NCBI GenBank assembly: GCA_021155965.1
Contig: JAJNBJ010000012.1
Span: 1 to 64,000 of the forward strand
DNA: 64,000 bases
Source of the DNA: Flavipsychrobacter sp.
GTDB lineage: Bacteria > Bacteroidota > Bacteroidia > Chitinophagales > Chitinophagaceae
Direction: 5' to 3'
Shown here: positions 15,879 through 23,270 of the stretch, in pieces
How the letters are laid out: each line of letters starts with the position of its first letter
How positions within the stretch are numbered: the stretch's first letter is position 1
The notes under the pieces: generated by a model
Told to the model about the DNA's origin: nothing
Seen by the model: the letters and a program-made list of their open reading frames with translations, nothing else
Database searches by the model: none
Made by a program: the position numbers and the translations under genes

Positions 15879-16643
15879 GTGAAAGTAACGTTCCTCGGCA
15901 CCGGCACATCGCAGGGCATACCTATTATTGGCTGCCAGTGCTCCGTTTGTACCTCCACTAATAAAAAGGATAACCGCTTGAGGACGTCGGTATGGATAAA
16001 AACCCCGGAAGCCAGCATTGTTATAGACAGCGGCCCCGATTTTCGCTACCAGATGCTGCGCGCAAAAGTGCACCAATTGGATGCTATAGTATTCACCCAT
16101 GGGCATAAAGACCACATAGCCGGTATGGATGATGTGCGGGCATACAACTTCATTCATGGCAAGCCGGTGGACATATACGCCACCGAAGAAACAATGGAAA
16201 CGATAAGGCGGGAGTTCAGCTATGTTTTTGAGAACGCAACCTATCCGGGCATCCCGCAGATAAACATCAATACCATAAATGCCTGGGATCCTTTTGAGAT
16301 CAACGGAGTGAAAATAACACCCATCCGCCTGCTGCATTATAGAATGGAGGTGCTCGGCTTCCGCATAGGCGACTTTACCTACATAACAGATGCCAACTTT
16401 ATTGAACCGGAAGAACTTGCCAAAGCCAATGGCAGCAAAGCCCTTGTGCTGAATGCCCTGCGCCACGAGCCGCATATTTCACACTATACACTGGCACAGG
16501 CTATGGAAGTCGCCAAAACAGTACAAACCGGTGACACCTACTTCACTCACATCAGCCACCAGCTTGGGCTGCATGATGATATAGATGCAAGCTTGCCAGC
16601 TGGTATGCACCTGGCGTATGACGGGATGGAACTGGAGTTTTAA
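15879..16643 (+). CDS. MBL-fold metallo-hydrolase (PhnP/YycJ-like phosphodiesterase)
   Basis: Encodes 254 aa from a GTG start placed immediately after the preceding stop codon; the family N-terminus VTFLGTGTSQGIPIIGC begins at once, which fixes the start. The zinc site is present as HGHKDH (THGHKDHIAG), preceded by a CxC-x-x-C cluster (GCQCSVC) and a final conserved HISH. The CxCxxC cluster is typical of PhnP, a 1,2-cyclic phosphate phosphodiesterase. No C-P lyase genes are nearby, so the real substrate is uncertain. Confidence 0.88.
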   Translation: MKVTFLGTGTSQGIPIIGCQCSVCTSTNKKDNRLRTSVWIKTPEASIVIDSGPDFRYQMLRAKVHQLDAIVFTHGHKDHIAGMDDVRAYNFIHGKPVDIYATEETMETIRREFSYVFENATYPGIPQININTINAWDPFEINGVKITPIRLLHYRMEVLGFRIGDFTYITDANFIEPEELAKANGSKALVLNALRHEPHISHYTLAQAMEVAKTVQTGDTYFTHISHQLGLHDDIDASLPAGMHLAYDGMELEF

Positions 16644-16676
16644 AGTTATATTAATCATCGTTTTACGGGAAATCGC

Positions 16677-16684
16677 TATTTTTG
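16677..16684 (+). promoter_or_regulatory. -7 box (TATTTTTG)
   Basis: Exact consensus 15 bp before the ATG at 16700; a TTG start at 16682 would fall inside this box. Confidence 0.6.
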
Positions 16685-16699
16685 ATTAAAAATGTGGCT

Positions 16700-17296
16700 A
16701 TGAAGCTTGCTGATCTTGATTTGAATAAAGCATATACCTATGCAGATTATTACAAGTGGAAGTTTGAAGAAAGGGTAGAGTTGATAAAAGGCCGCATTTT
16801 TAAAATGAGCCCTGCACCGAACAGGCTGCACCAAGAGATTGCGGGTAAAGTTTATCTCCGGCTGGGTAATTTTCTATACAACAATCCATGTAAAGTATAC
16901 ATAGCTCCTTTTGATGTACGTCTGCCAAGGAAATCAAAAGATGATACGGACATTGTTACGGTTTTACAACCGGATCTTTGTGTTATATGCGATCCGTCAA
17001 AACTTGACGTTCGAGGCTGCATTGGTGCACCCGATATAGTAGTAGAGATCCTTTCCCCATCAAACAATAAGAAGGAACTGAAAAATAAGTATGAAGTATA
17101 TGAAGAATCCGGAGTGAAAGAATATTGGGTAGTGATGCCCACTGAAAAAACCATGCTTATTTATAGACTTACAGATGGTAAGTATGTGCCGTCCCGGCTC
17201 ATGGTTAGCGGAGACATTGTTACATCTACCATATTACCGGGGTTTTCAATGGACCTCACTGATATATTTTCAGGTTATGGAGATGAAGAGAGTTAA
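16700..17296 (+). CDS. Uma2 family protein (DUF820, restriction-endonuclease-like fold)
   Basis: Encodes 198 aa from ATG 16700, fixed by the promoter box at 16677. The PD-(D/E)XK-like core reads LQPDLCVICD, then GAPDIVVEILSPSN and a conserved Lys in KNKYEVYEESGVKEYWVV. The N-terminal half has the family-typical RVELIKGRIFKMSPAP...H. Uma2 proteins are very common in Cyanobacteria and Bacteroidota; they adopt a nuclease-like fold but have no settled function. Here it stands alone between the MBL hydrolase and leuS. Confidence 0.88.
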   Translation: MKLADLDLNKAYTYADYYKWKFEERVELIKGRIFKMSPAPNRLHQEIAGKVYLRLGNFLYNNPCKVYIAPFDVRLPRKSKDDTDIVTVLQPDLCVICDPSKLDVRGCIGAPDIVVEILSPSNNKKELKNKYEVYEESGVKEYWVVMPTEKTMLIYRLTDGKYVPSRLMVSGDIVTSTILPGFSMDLTDIFSGYGDEES

Positions 17297-17350
17297 TTAA
17301 GGTCTATTTTGATAATAAAACCTGAGGGGCTGCATATAACAGCCCTTTCG

Positions 17351-17358
17351 TATTTTTG
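17351..17358 (+). promoter_or_regulatory. leuS promoter -7 box (TATTTTTG)
   Basis: Exact TAnnTTTG match 19 bp before ATG 17378. It decides the start of leuS, because the in-frame start at 17309 would lie upstream of transcription. Confidence 0.65.
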
Positions 17359-17377
17359 CCAACTTACATTACGATCA

Positions 17378-20300
17378 ATGGAATATAATTTTACAGATAT
17401 CGAGAGCCGGGCCAAAGACAAGTGGGCTAAGGAAAAGGTTTATAAAGTCTCAAACGAAAGTGATAAACCCAAGTGCTATGTGCTGGATATGTTCCCCTAC
17501 CCAAGTGGTGCCGGGCTGCATGTGGGGCACCCGCTGGGGTATATAGCATCTGATATATATGCACGATACAAAAGATTGTGCGGCTACAATGTGCTGCACC
17601 CAATGGGCTTCGATGCCTTTGGCTTACCTGCCGAACAATATGCCATAGAAACAGGTCAGCACCCCGCTGATACCACCCAAAAGAATATTGCACGTTATAT
17701 AGACCAACTAAATAAAATAGGCTTCTGCTATGACTGGGACCGCGAAGTGCGCACCAGCGATCCTAAATACTATAAGTGGACGCAATGGATATTCCTGCAG
17801 CTCTTCCATAGCTGGTATGACAGGGCGCAGCAGAAAGCAAGACCGATAAGCGAACTGGTAAGCATTTTTGAAAAAGAAGGCAATACAAACAACGCATGTC
17901 CGGGTGATGAAACAATACGTTTTGATACTGAAGAATGGAAAGGTTACAATGAAAAAGAAAAGCGCAGCATATTAATGCAGTACCGCATAGCCTACCAGGA
18001 CTATGCACAGGTGTGGTGGTGCGAGGCATTGGGTACAGTGTTAGCGAATGATGAAGTAGTAAATGGCGTATCAGAGCGCGGCGGGCATCCCGTAGAGCGC
18101 AAGAATATGCGCCAATGGTTTTTGCGTATTACTGAATATGCAGAGCGTTTGCTGACCAGCCTCAAAAATCTCGACTGGAGCGAAGCCATGAAAGAAATGC
18201 AGCGCAACTGGATAGGCAAGAGCAATGGCGCTGAGGTCTACTTTAAGATAGATTACAACGATGAACGTGAAGACAATGTACTCCCGCCCATCCGGGTATT
18301 TACCACCCGCCCTGATACCATATTTGGTGTGGACTTTATTGTGCTTGCCCCCGAGCATGAACTGGTGGATTCAGTAACCCTGACCCAACAAAAACAAGCC
18401 ATAGAAGAATACAAAACCTACGTAAAAAGCCGATCGGAGCGTGAGCGTATGAGCGAGGTGAAACAGGTGACCGGTTGCTTTACCGGGGCATATGTGCAAC
18501 ATCCGTTCACAGGCAGGAATGTGCCCATCTGGATATCAGAATATGTACTGGCAGGCTATGGCACAGGCGCTATTATGGCTGTGCCCAGCGGCGATGAACG
18601 TGATCATGCCTTTGCGAAACATTTCAACATACCCATCACTAATATATTTGGAGATAAGTACACCGGCGAAGAAGCTTACAGCACAAAAACCGGCACCATA
18701 TACAACAGCGACTTCCTGATAGGGCTGAGCATACAGGATGCTTCGGAAGCCGCGATAAATGCATTAGTAAAAGCAAACTTTGGCAAACGCAAAGTAAACT
18801 ACCGTCTGCGCGATGCGGGTTTTAGCAGGCAGAGGTATTGGGGTGAACCATTCCCCATAGTGTACGTGGATGATGTGCCCTATGCAATTGATGAGGAACC
18901 TTTTGATGGCACTGACTTAAATGAGTTGCCGGTTGAGTTGCCGCATGTGGAAAGTTATAAACCAGGGCCTGAAGGACAGGGGCCATTGGCTAACCTGCGC
19001 GAGTGGGCCTCACCCCGGCCCTCTCCACAGGTGGAGAGGGTGACTTCGCGAGAGGAAGATGAACCGGGCGAAGTGCGAAGAAATCCGGGACCGAAGTATT
19101 CTGTTCAACATATTAAGCTGTTTGAGAATGCACGTCTTAACAGAAAAAATGCTACCGCATCGGAAGATATACTATGGCAGAGCCTTCGCAATAATCAACT
19201 CGGCGAGAAATTCAGGAGGCAGCATCCTATCGAATATTATGTTGTTGATTTTGTTTCTCTTTCAAAAGGCTTGATCATTGAGATTGATGGAGGATATCAT
19301 GAAGATGCGCAACAGCAAGCCTATGATATTGACCGGGCTAAAACTTTAGAGGCCTTAGGATTTACTGTTTTGAGATTTACGAATGAAATGGTCCTGCAGC
19401 GTTTGGAAGATGTGCTTATTGCTATTAAAGAAAACCTCATCTCTGCCCCTTCTCCACAGGTGGAGAAGGGAAGCGTGGACCAACATGTCACCCTCTCCAT
19501 TTATGGAGAGGGCCGGGGTGAGGTGACTCGCGAAACCAACACCATGCCCGGCTATGCCGGCAGCAGTTGGTACTTCCTCCGCTATATGGATCCAAACAAT
19601 GATGCAGCATTTGCAGACCGCAAAGCCACCGACTACTGGAACCAGGTGGACCTGTACATAGGCGGTACCGAACATGCCGTAGGCCACCTCCTCTACAGCC
19701 GCATGTGGACAAAAGCCTTGTGCGACCTCGGCCACATTAGCTTTGATGAGCCATTTAAGAAGTTACTGAACCAGGGGATGATACAGGGGATGTCTTATTT
19801 TACTGGTTCTATTTTTTGGGAATCAGAAACTTTACTAAAGCGAGAAGACTTTATTAGGTCATATGAAAATGTTGGAGAAAACCCAGTAGCAATCCCCGGG
19901 AAAAAATATACGTACAATGGCGTAGATGGAAAATCGTGGTACGGTCCAAATACACGATTGAAATATGGCCATTTGTTTGTTGATACAAAGAGTAGGCTTA
20001 CAAGGTCGAAATATCAAGCGCAGTTATCTCTTCTAGGGTATAATGAGGATGACATTAAGGGACGACTAGAAAATTCAGAATGGACAGGAGTTACCGAAGA
20101 TGGGGAACAATACATCCAATGCAAAATGGAAGTCGAAAAAATGTCCAAATCCAAATACAACGTCGTAAACCCAGATGACATTGTAGCACAATATGGGGCA
20201 GACACTTTCCGGATGTATGAGATGTTCCTCGGCCCAATAGATGTGAGCAAGCCATGGGATACCAAGGGTATAGAAGGTGTGCACCGTTTCTTGAAAAAAA

Positions 20301-20821
20301 TGTGGCGCTTGTATGCTGATGAACAAAAAGGCTGGATAGTAACAGACGAAAAAGCCACCGATGCCGAGTTGCGCATACTGCACAAGACCATTAAGAAGAT
20401 AGGCGAGGACATTGAGCGTTTCTCTTTCAATACCTCCGTTAGCCAGTTCATGATATGCGTGAATGAACTGAGCGGCCTTAACTGCCATAAGCGGGAGATA
20501 TTGGAGCCATTAGCGATTGCCATATGTCCCTTCGCACCGCACATAGCGGAGGAGTTGTGGCAGAAATTAGGCAATGCAGGTAGTGTTATCAATGCAGCCT
20601 TCCCGAAATACGAAGAAAAATACGTAACGGATAACAGTAAAATGTACCCCGTGGCTATTAACGGCAAAACCCGTGTTGAAATGGAGTTCCCGCTGGATGC
20701 CGAGCAGTCGTTCATAGAAAAAGAAGTACTGGCAGATGCCGCCGTACAAAAATGGCTGGAAGGCAAAGCACCCAAGAAGTTCATTTATGTGAAGGGCAAG
20801 ATGATAAATGTAGTAGTGTAA
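17378..20821 (+). CDS. leuS: Leucyl-tRNA synthetase carrying an in-frame DUF559 endonuclease element
   Basis: Encodes 1147 aa. It charges tRNA-Leu with leucine. The HIGH-type motif is GLHVGHPLG at about residue 48 and KMSKS is at about 921 (VEKMSKSKYN). The editing domain contains VFTTRPDTIFGVDF and YGTGAIMAVPSGDERDHAFA. Residues 544-716 are foreign: between PLANLREW and the conserved RETNTMPGYAGSSWYF lies a 172-codon insertion with a DUF559 nuclease domain and terminal inverted repeats. Without it the protein would be about 975 aa, close to the size usual in the phylum. A second odd part, about residues 806-912 in the leucine-specific region, is diverged and AT-rich. Both catalytic signatures and an uninterrupted frame argue that the enzyme is made and works. 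Confidence 0.96.
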   Translation: MEYNFTDIESRAKDKWAKEKVYKVSNESDKPKCYVLDMFPYPSGAGLHVGHPLGYIASDIYARYKRLCGYNVLHPMGFDAFGLPAEQYAIETGQHPADTTQKNIARYIDQLNKIGFCYDWDREVRTSDPKYYKWTQWIFLQLFHSWYDRAQQKARPISELVSIFEKEGNTNNACPGDETIRFDTEEWKGYNEKEKRSILMQYRIAYQDYAQVWWCEALGTVLANDEVVNGVSERGGHPVERKNMRQWFLRITEYAERLLTSLKNLDWSEAMKEMQRNWIGKSNGAEVYFKIDYNDEREDNVLPPIRVFTTRPDTIFGVDFIVLAPEHELVDSVTLTQQKQAIEEYKTYVKSRSERERMSEVKQVTGCFTGAYVQHPFTGRNVPIWISEYVLAGYGTGAIMAVPSGDERDHAFAKHFNIPITNIFGDKYTGEEAYSTKTGTIYNSDFLIGLSIQDASEAAINALVKANFGKRKVNYRLRDAGFSRQRYWGEPFPIVYVDDVPYAIDEEPFDGTDLNELPVELPHVESYKPGPEGQGPLANLREWASPRPSPQVERVTSREEDEPGEVRRNPGPKYSVQHIKLFENARLNRKNATASEDILWQSLRNNQLGEKFRRQHPIEYYVVDFVSLSKGLIIEIDGGYHEDAQQQAYDIDRAKTLEALGFTVLRFTNEMVLQRLEDVLIAIKENLISAPSPQVEKGSVDQHVTLSIYGEGRGEVTRETNTMPGYAGSSWYFLRYMDPNNDAAFADRKATDYWNQVDLYIGGTEHAVGHLLYSRMWTKALCDLGHISFDEPFKKLLNQGMIQGMSYFTGSIFWESETLLKREDFIRSYENVGENPVAIPGKKYTYNGVDGKSWYGPNTRLKYGHLFVDTKSRLTRSKYQAQLSLLGYNEDDIKGRLENSEWTGVTEDGEQYIQCKMEVEKMSKSKYNVVNPDDIVAQYGADTFRMYEMFLGPIDVSKPWDTKGIEGVHRFLKKMWRLYADEQKGWIVTDEKATDAELRILHKTIKKIGEDIERFSFNTSVSQFMICVNELSGLNCHKREILEPLAIAICPFAPHIAEELWQKLGNAGSVINAAFPKYEEKYVTDNSKMYPVAINGKTRVEMEFPLDAEQSFIEKEVLADAAVQKWLEGKAPKKFIYVKGKMINVVV
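19008..19044 (+). repeat. Left terminal inverted repeat of the DUF559 element
   Basis: Begins CCTCACCCCGG, contains a perfect 10-bp stem CCCTCTCCAC/GTGGAGAGGG (19019-19040) with loop AG, and ends GTGAC. It is translated within LeuRS as ASPRPSPQVERVT. Dispersed repeats of this sequence type are common in Bacteroidota intergenic DNA. Confidence 0.8.
19487..19523 (-). repeat. Right terminal inverted repeat of the DUF559 element
   Basis: Reverse complement of the left end apart from four loop bases, with a perfect stem CCCTCTCCAT/ATGGAGAGGG (19491-19512). It is translated as VTLSIYGEGRGE and is followed at once by the conserved RETNTMPG of LeuRS. Confidence 0.8.
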
Positions 20822-20827
20822 ACATAG

Positions 20828-20847
20828 CCCACGGTTTCAACCGTGGG
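20828..20847. repeat. REP-like palindrome after leuS, unit 1
   Basis: CCCACGGTTTCAACCGTGGG is a perfect hairpin with 9-bp arms, 7 bp after the leuS stop. It may also act as a transcription terminator or mRNA-stabilising hairpin. Similar palindromes are dispersed in Bacteroidota genomes. Confidence 0.65.
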
Positions 20848-20871
20848 AAAATATATACATGCAGAGATCAT

Positions 20872-20887
20872 AACCGTTTCAACGGTT
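20872..20887. repeat. REP-like palindrome after leuS, unit 2
   Basis: AACCGTTTCAACGGTT is a second perfect hairpin sharing the GTTTCAAC centre with unit 1 but with inverted arm bases. The two form a closely spaced pair, as REP units often do. Confidence 0.55.
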
Positions 20888-20937
20888 TCGTAAGTTCATA
20901 AAACGATGAATATCACAAAGTTTAACTAAAAAACATG

Positions 20938-20963
20938 AGAAAGCCCCTTTAGGGGTTTGGGGT
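20938..20963 (+). repeat. AGCCCCTTTAGGGGTTTGGGG repeat, left of sco1
   Basis: A 26-bp repeat that folds as CCCCTTTAGGGG. Its inverse copy is at 21625-21649, differing by one A, so sco1 is flanked by inverted copies. Further copies are at 40131-40152 and, degenerate, 21721-21742. Confidence 0.65.
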
Positions 20964-20969
20964 TTGAAT

Positions 20970-20977
20970 TACCTTTG
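20970..20977 (+). promoter_or_regulatory. -7 box (TACCTTTG) of sco1
   Basis: Exact TAnnTTTG match only 5 bp before the ATG at 20983, implying a very short or absent leader. Confidence 0.55.
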
Positions 20978-20982
20978 CGCCC

Positions 20983-21639
20983 ATGAAATCTAATAAGACC
21001 ACCATTTTTCTTGTTTCTTTTTTCATGCTGCTGGGCATAGGCTTTATTGCTTATATATTCCCTCAGATAAAGGCAAACCAGGATAAAGCCCCGCAGCTTC
21101 CCATTATCGGCAACGACCTCAATCATCACGTCTCCGATTTCTCATTCGTGAACCAGGATGGCAAAACCATTACCAATGCCGATATTAAAGGCAAGGTGGT
21201 TGTGGTGGAGTATTTCTTTGCTACCTGTAAGGGCATATGCCCCAAAATGAATGAGAATATGGAGAAGGTGTACAAGGCTTTTCGTGGAAATAAGAATGTG
21301 CTTCTCCTGTCTCATACCGTAGATCCAATGAAGGACACCGTACAGGCTTTGAAAGCATATAGCCTGCGTTTTGATGCCGACCCGTCTCAATGGATGTTCC
21401 TCACCGGAGATAAGAAGCAACTATACGATATGGCGCGCTACAGCTACCTCATAAGCGCAGAAGATGATACCGCAGGCGTTAGTGTCGATGAAGATTTTAT
21501 TCACGATGAACATTTTGTGCTTGTTGATCGTCATGGCCGTGTGCGTGGCTTTTATGAAGGCACTAAGCAGGAAGGTACAAATAAGCTGATAGGTGATATT
21601 AATATTCTGCTGAAAGAAAAAGACACCCCAAACCCCTAA
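20983..21639 (+). CDS. SCO1/SenC family copper chaperone for cytochrome oxidase assembly
   Basis: Encodes 218 aa anchored by an N-terminal span (residues 7-28) with a thioredoxin-like domain in the periplasm. The copper ligands are Cys82 and Cys86 in TCKGICP and probably His174 in FIHDEHFVLVD, placed eight residues before the conserved Asp as in SCO proteins. It inserts copper into the CuA site of cytochrome c oxidase or acts as a thiol reductase. The last residues (DTPNP) are encoded by the dispersed repeat at 21625-21649, so the repeat has captured the 3' end of the gene. No oxidase genes are in the window. Confidence 0.93.
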   Translation: MKSNKTTIFLVSFFMLLGIGFIAYIFPQIKANQDKAPQLPIIGNDLNHHVSDFSFVNQDGKTITNADIKGKVVVVEYFFATCKGICPKMNENMEKVYKAFRGNKNVLLLSHTVDPMKDTVQALKAYSLRFDADPSQWMFLTGDKKQLYDMARYSYLISAEDDTAGVSVDEDFIHDEHFVLVDRHGRVRGFYEGTKQEGTNKLIGDINILLKEKDTPNP

Positions 21640-21649
21640 AGGGGCTTCT
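21625..21649 (-). repeat. AGCCCCTTTAGGGGTTTGGGG repeat, right of sco1 (inverted)
   Basis: 25-bp inverse copy of 20938-20963 overlapping the last codons and stop of sco1. Its GGGG/CCCC stem could terminate transcription. Confidence 0.65.
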
Positions 21650-21720
21650 CCTCACTTTGTAATGATCTTGCTGAACGATAATAGAAGAACATCTCTTTTG
21701 ATCAGGCAAAATGCTTGGTT

Positions 21721-21742
21721 CCCCCTTTAGGGGGTCAGGGGG
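21721..21742. repeat. CCCCCTTTAGGGGG repeat at the 3' end of chrA
   Basis: A variant of the same repeat family (hairpin CCCCCTTTAGGGGG followed by TCAGGGGG) abuts the chrA stop codon and may serve as its terminator. Confidence 0.5.
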
Positions 21743-22957
21743 CTAATGCAACGACCAACCCAGCAGCAGCCACCCCACTACAATTAGGGGCGCGGGCACT
21801 TTCGTGAAATGCAGCATGCAGAAGGTGATGATCACCACTACAAGGTTGCTCCACTCAAAATCCAGTGCTCCGTCAAAAGCTATCGATTGAAACAATATCA
21901 TGCCCGAGGCCCAGATAATACCCACAATGGCTGCATTAATACCCTCCAGGGCGCGGAAGATGATAACATGGTGCTTCAGGTTATGATATATAGGGAACAG
22001 GAAGAACAGCAACAGCGTACTTGGCAGGAACACCGCCGTAGTGGCCACAATGCACCCAAGCACCTGCCATATGCCGCCATACTCGCTCATGGCAAGTCCA
22101 CCCGCAAAAGAGCATATCGAGAATACAGGCCCCGGCACGGCATGCACTATACCAAAGCCGGTAAGCAGGTCTTCTGCCGATAGTATCTGTGAGCCCGGCC
22201 TGCGCACGAACTGCGAGAACATAAGCGGCAGCAATGCCTGCCCGCCGCCAAACACAATAGCGCCAAAACGGTAAAAGTTCTCAAACAAATGGGCAAGCCG
22301 CTCCTGCTCCCAATGCTGCCTTGCCGACAATTCACTTATAATAATAGCCACCAGGTATATCACCACGAACAGCCACAAATGGAACCAGTTTATTTTCTTA
22401 GGTGCCTCCAATGGTTTAGGGATACGGTTATTACTGAAATTGGATATAGTGCCCCCCACAACCAGCAATAGTGGGAACACCCACGGCGAGTTAATGAACA
22501 GAGTGGCTATAAGGCTGCCAACCATTATACAGGCAGTGGCAACAAACTTCACGCTGCTCTTCATCATCCGCACCGCAGCAAAAAAGATAAACCCCACCGA
22601 CATGGGCGTTACATAAGAGAACAAATTTGTTTGTGCATCGGTCTTGTCAAAATAGGTCAGGAGAAATGTCAATGCGCCCATTATCAGCGCTGCAGGAAAC
22701 ACCCAAAGCAACAGGGTAATTATAGCCAGTGGTATGCCGCCCCGCTTCATGGCTATCAACGTCACCGTTTGGGTCGACGATGGCCCTGGCAGCATCTGGC
22801 AAAAGGCATTATATTCCAATAATTCATCTTCTGTTACATCCTTTCTTTTCTGCACAAAGGTTTTCACCATCATGCCCATATGCCCATGGGGCCCGCCAAA
22901 GGCAGTAAAAGAATATAAAAAAACAGATTTGATGAATGGTACATGCCTCAACAACAT
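21743..22957 (-). CDS. chrA: Chromate transporter, long-chain type
   Basis: Encodes 404 aa with about 10-12 spans. The N-terminal half carries the CHR signature FTAFGGPHGHMGMM and FCQMLPGPSSTQT; the C-terminal half repeats it as FGAIVFGGGQALLPLM and VHAVPGPVFS. Two homologous CHR domains in one chain define the long-chain class, which exports chromate, probably in exchange with protons or sulfate-linked. No chrB regulator is next to it. Specificity for chromate is the family label and not shown by the sequence. Confidence 0.92.
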   Translation of the reverse strand: MLLRHVPFIKSVFLYSFTAFGGPHGHMGMMVKTFVQKRKDVTEDELLEYNAFCQMLPGPSSTQTVTLIAMKRGGIPLAIITLLLWVFPAALIMGALTFLLTYFDKTDAQTNLFSYVTPMSVGFIFFAAVRMMKSSVKFVATACIMVGSLIATLFINSPWVFPLLLVVGGTISNFSNNRIPKPLEAPKKINWFHLWLFVVIYLVAIIISELSARQHWEQERLAHLFENFYRFGAIVFGGGQALLPLMFSQFVRRPGSQILSAEDLLTGFGIVHAVPGPVFSICSFAGGLAMSEYGGIWQVLGCIVATTAVFLPSTLLLFFLFPIYHNLKHHVIIFRALEGINAAIVGIIWASGMILFQSIAFDGALDFEWSNLVVVIITFCMLHFTKVPAPLIVVGWLLLGWSLH

Positions 22958-23090
22958 CCTGCGGCAAATTAGGAATTGAAAGTAAAAACAAAAACTCGTA
23001 AATCACAACCGGTTAACACTATTTGCATTTTCCATGCTACGCATTAGCCCTTTTTAACCTATCAACCTATCAACTTTTCAACTTATGCCG

Positions 23091-23098
23091 TATCTTGC
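23091..23098 (+). promoter_or_regulatory. Variant -7 box (TATCTTGC)
   Basis: Located 16 bp before ATG 23115 and identical to the box at 14437-14444. It argues for the 23115 start of the small membrane protein instead of ATG 23085. Confidence 0.4.
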
Positions 23099-23114
23099 AC
23101 CGCAAATTACAGTC

Positions 23115-23264
23115 ATGAATCACTTAATGCTCAATGCGTTTTACGATAGTGTAAATAAAGGCTTAGGCCCTACCCTTACTTGGGTTTTCTTTTTCCTGAT
23201 GATCATAGAGCTGCTCTACGTAACTATAAAATACGCAGACGGTTCCGTTGACGAAAAAAAATAA
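23115..23264 (+). CDS. 49-aa single-span membrane protein upstream of pdxH
   Basis: ATG 23115 to TAA 23264 encodes 49 aa (an ATG at 23085 would give 59). One hydrophobic segment, about residues 20-38 (TWVFFFLMIIELLYVTI), is followed by a charged tail (KYADGSVDEKK). I do not recognise a family. The frame ends 6 bp before the pdxH start, so it may be translated together with pdxH. Coding status rests on the promoter-like box, the clean frame and the membrane-protein pattern. Confidence 0.5.
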   Translation: MNHLMLNAFYDSVNKGLGPTLTWVFFFLMIIELLYVTIKYADGSVDEKK

Positions 23265-23270
23265 CCTTCT

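Larger units (their letters stand above)
19008..19523 (+). mobile_element. DUF559 endonuclease element with 37-bp terminal inverted repeats, inserted in frame in leuS
   Basis: The element is 516 bp, exactly 172 codons. Its ends (19008-19044 and 19487-19523) are 37-bp inverted repeats differing at only four adjacent bases, those in the loop of an internal hairpin (CAGG versus TAAA). Each end contains CCTCACCCCGG then a 10-bp hairpin built on CCCTCTCCA. A third hairpin, CCCTTCTCCAC/GTGGAGAAGGG, lies at 19447-19470. Between them is a DUF559 domain (about 19110-19440) with LLWQSLRNN-type helix, FRRQHPIEYYVVDF, IIEIDGGYH and GFTVLRFTNE, matching the Vsr-like PD-(D/E)XK fold. No stop codon interrupts it. 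No clear target-site duplication is visible. I infer a nuclease-associated repeat element tolerated as a protein insertion; mobility is not shown. Confidence 0.82.

Noticed and set aside
19059-19274. Alternative frame inside the DUF559 element
   Set aside because: It lies in a different frame to both leuS and the nuclease domain and lacks domain similarity.
19008-19523. Intein in leuS
   Set aside because: No intein N-terminal Cys/Ser block and no C-terminal HN-C/S/T block; ends are DNA inverted repeats.
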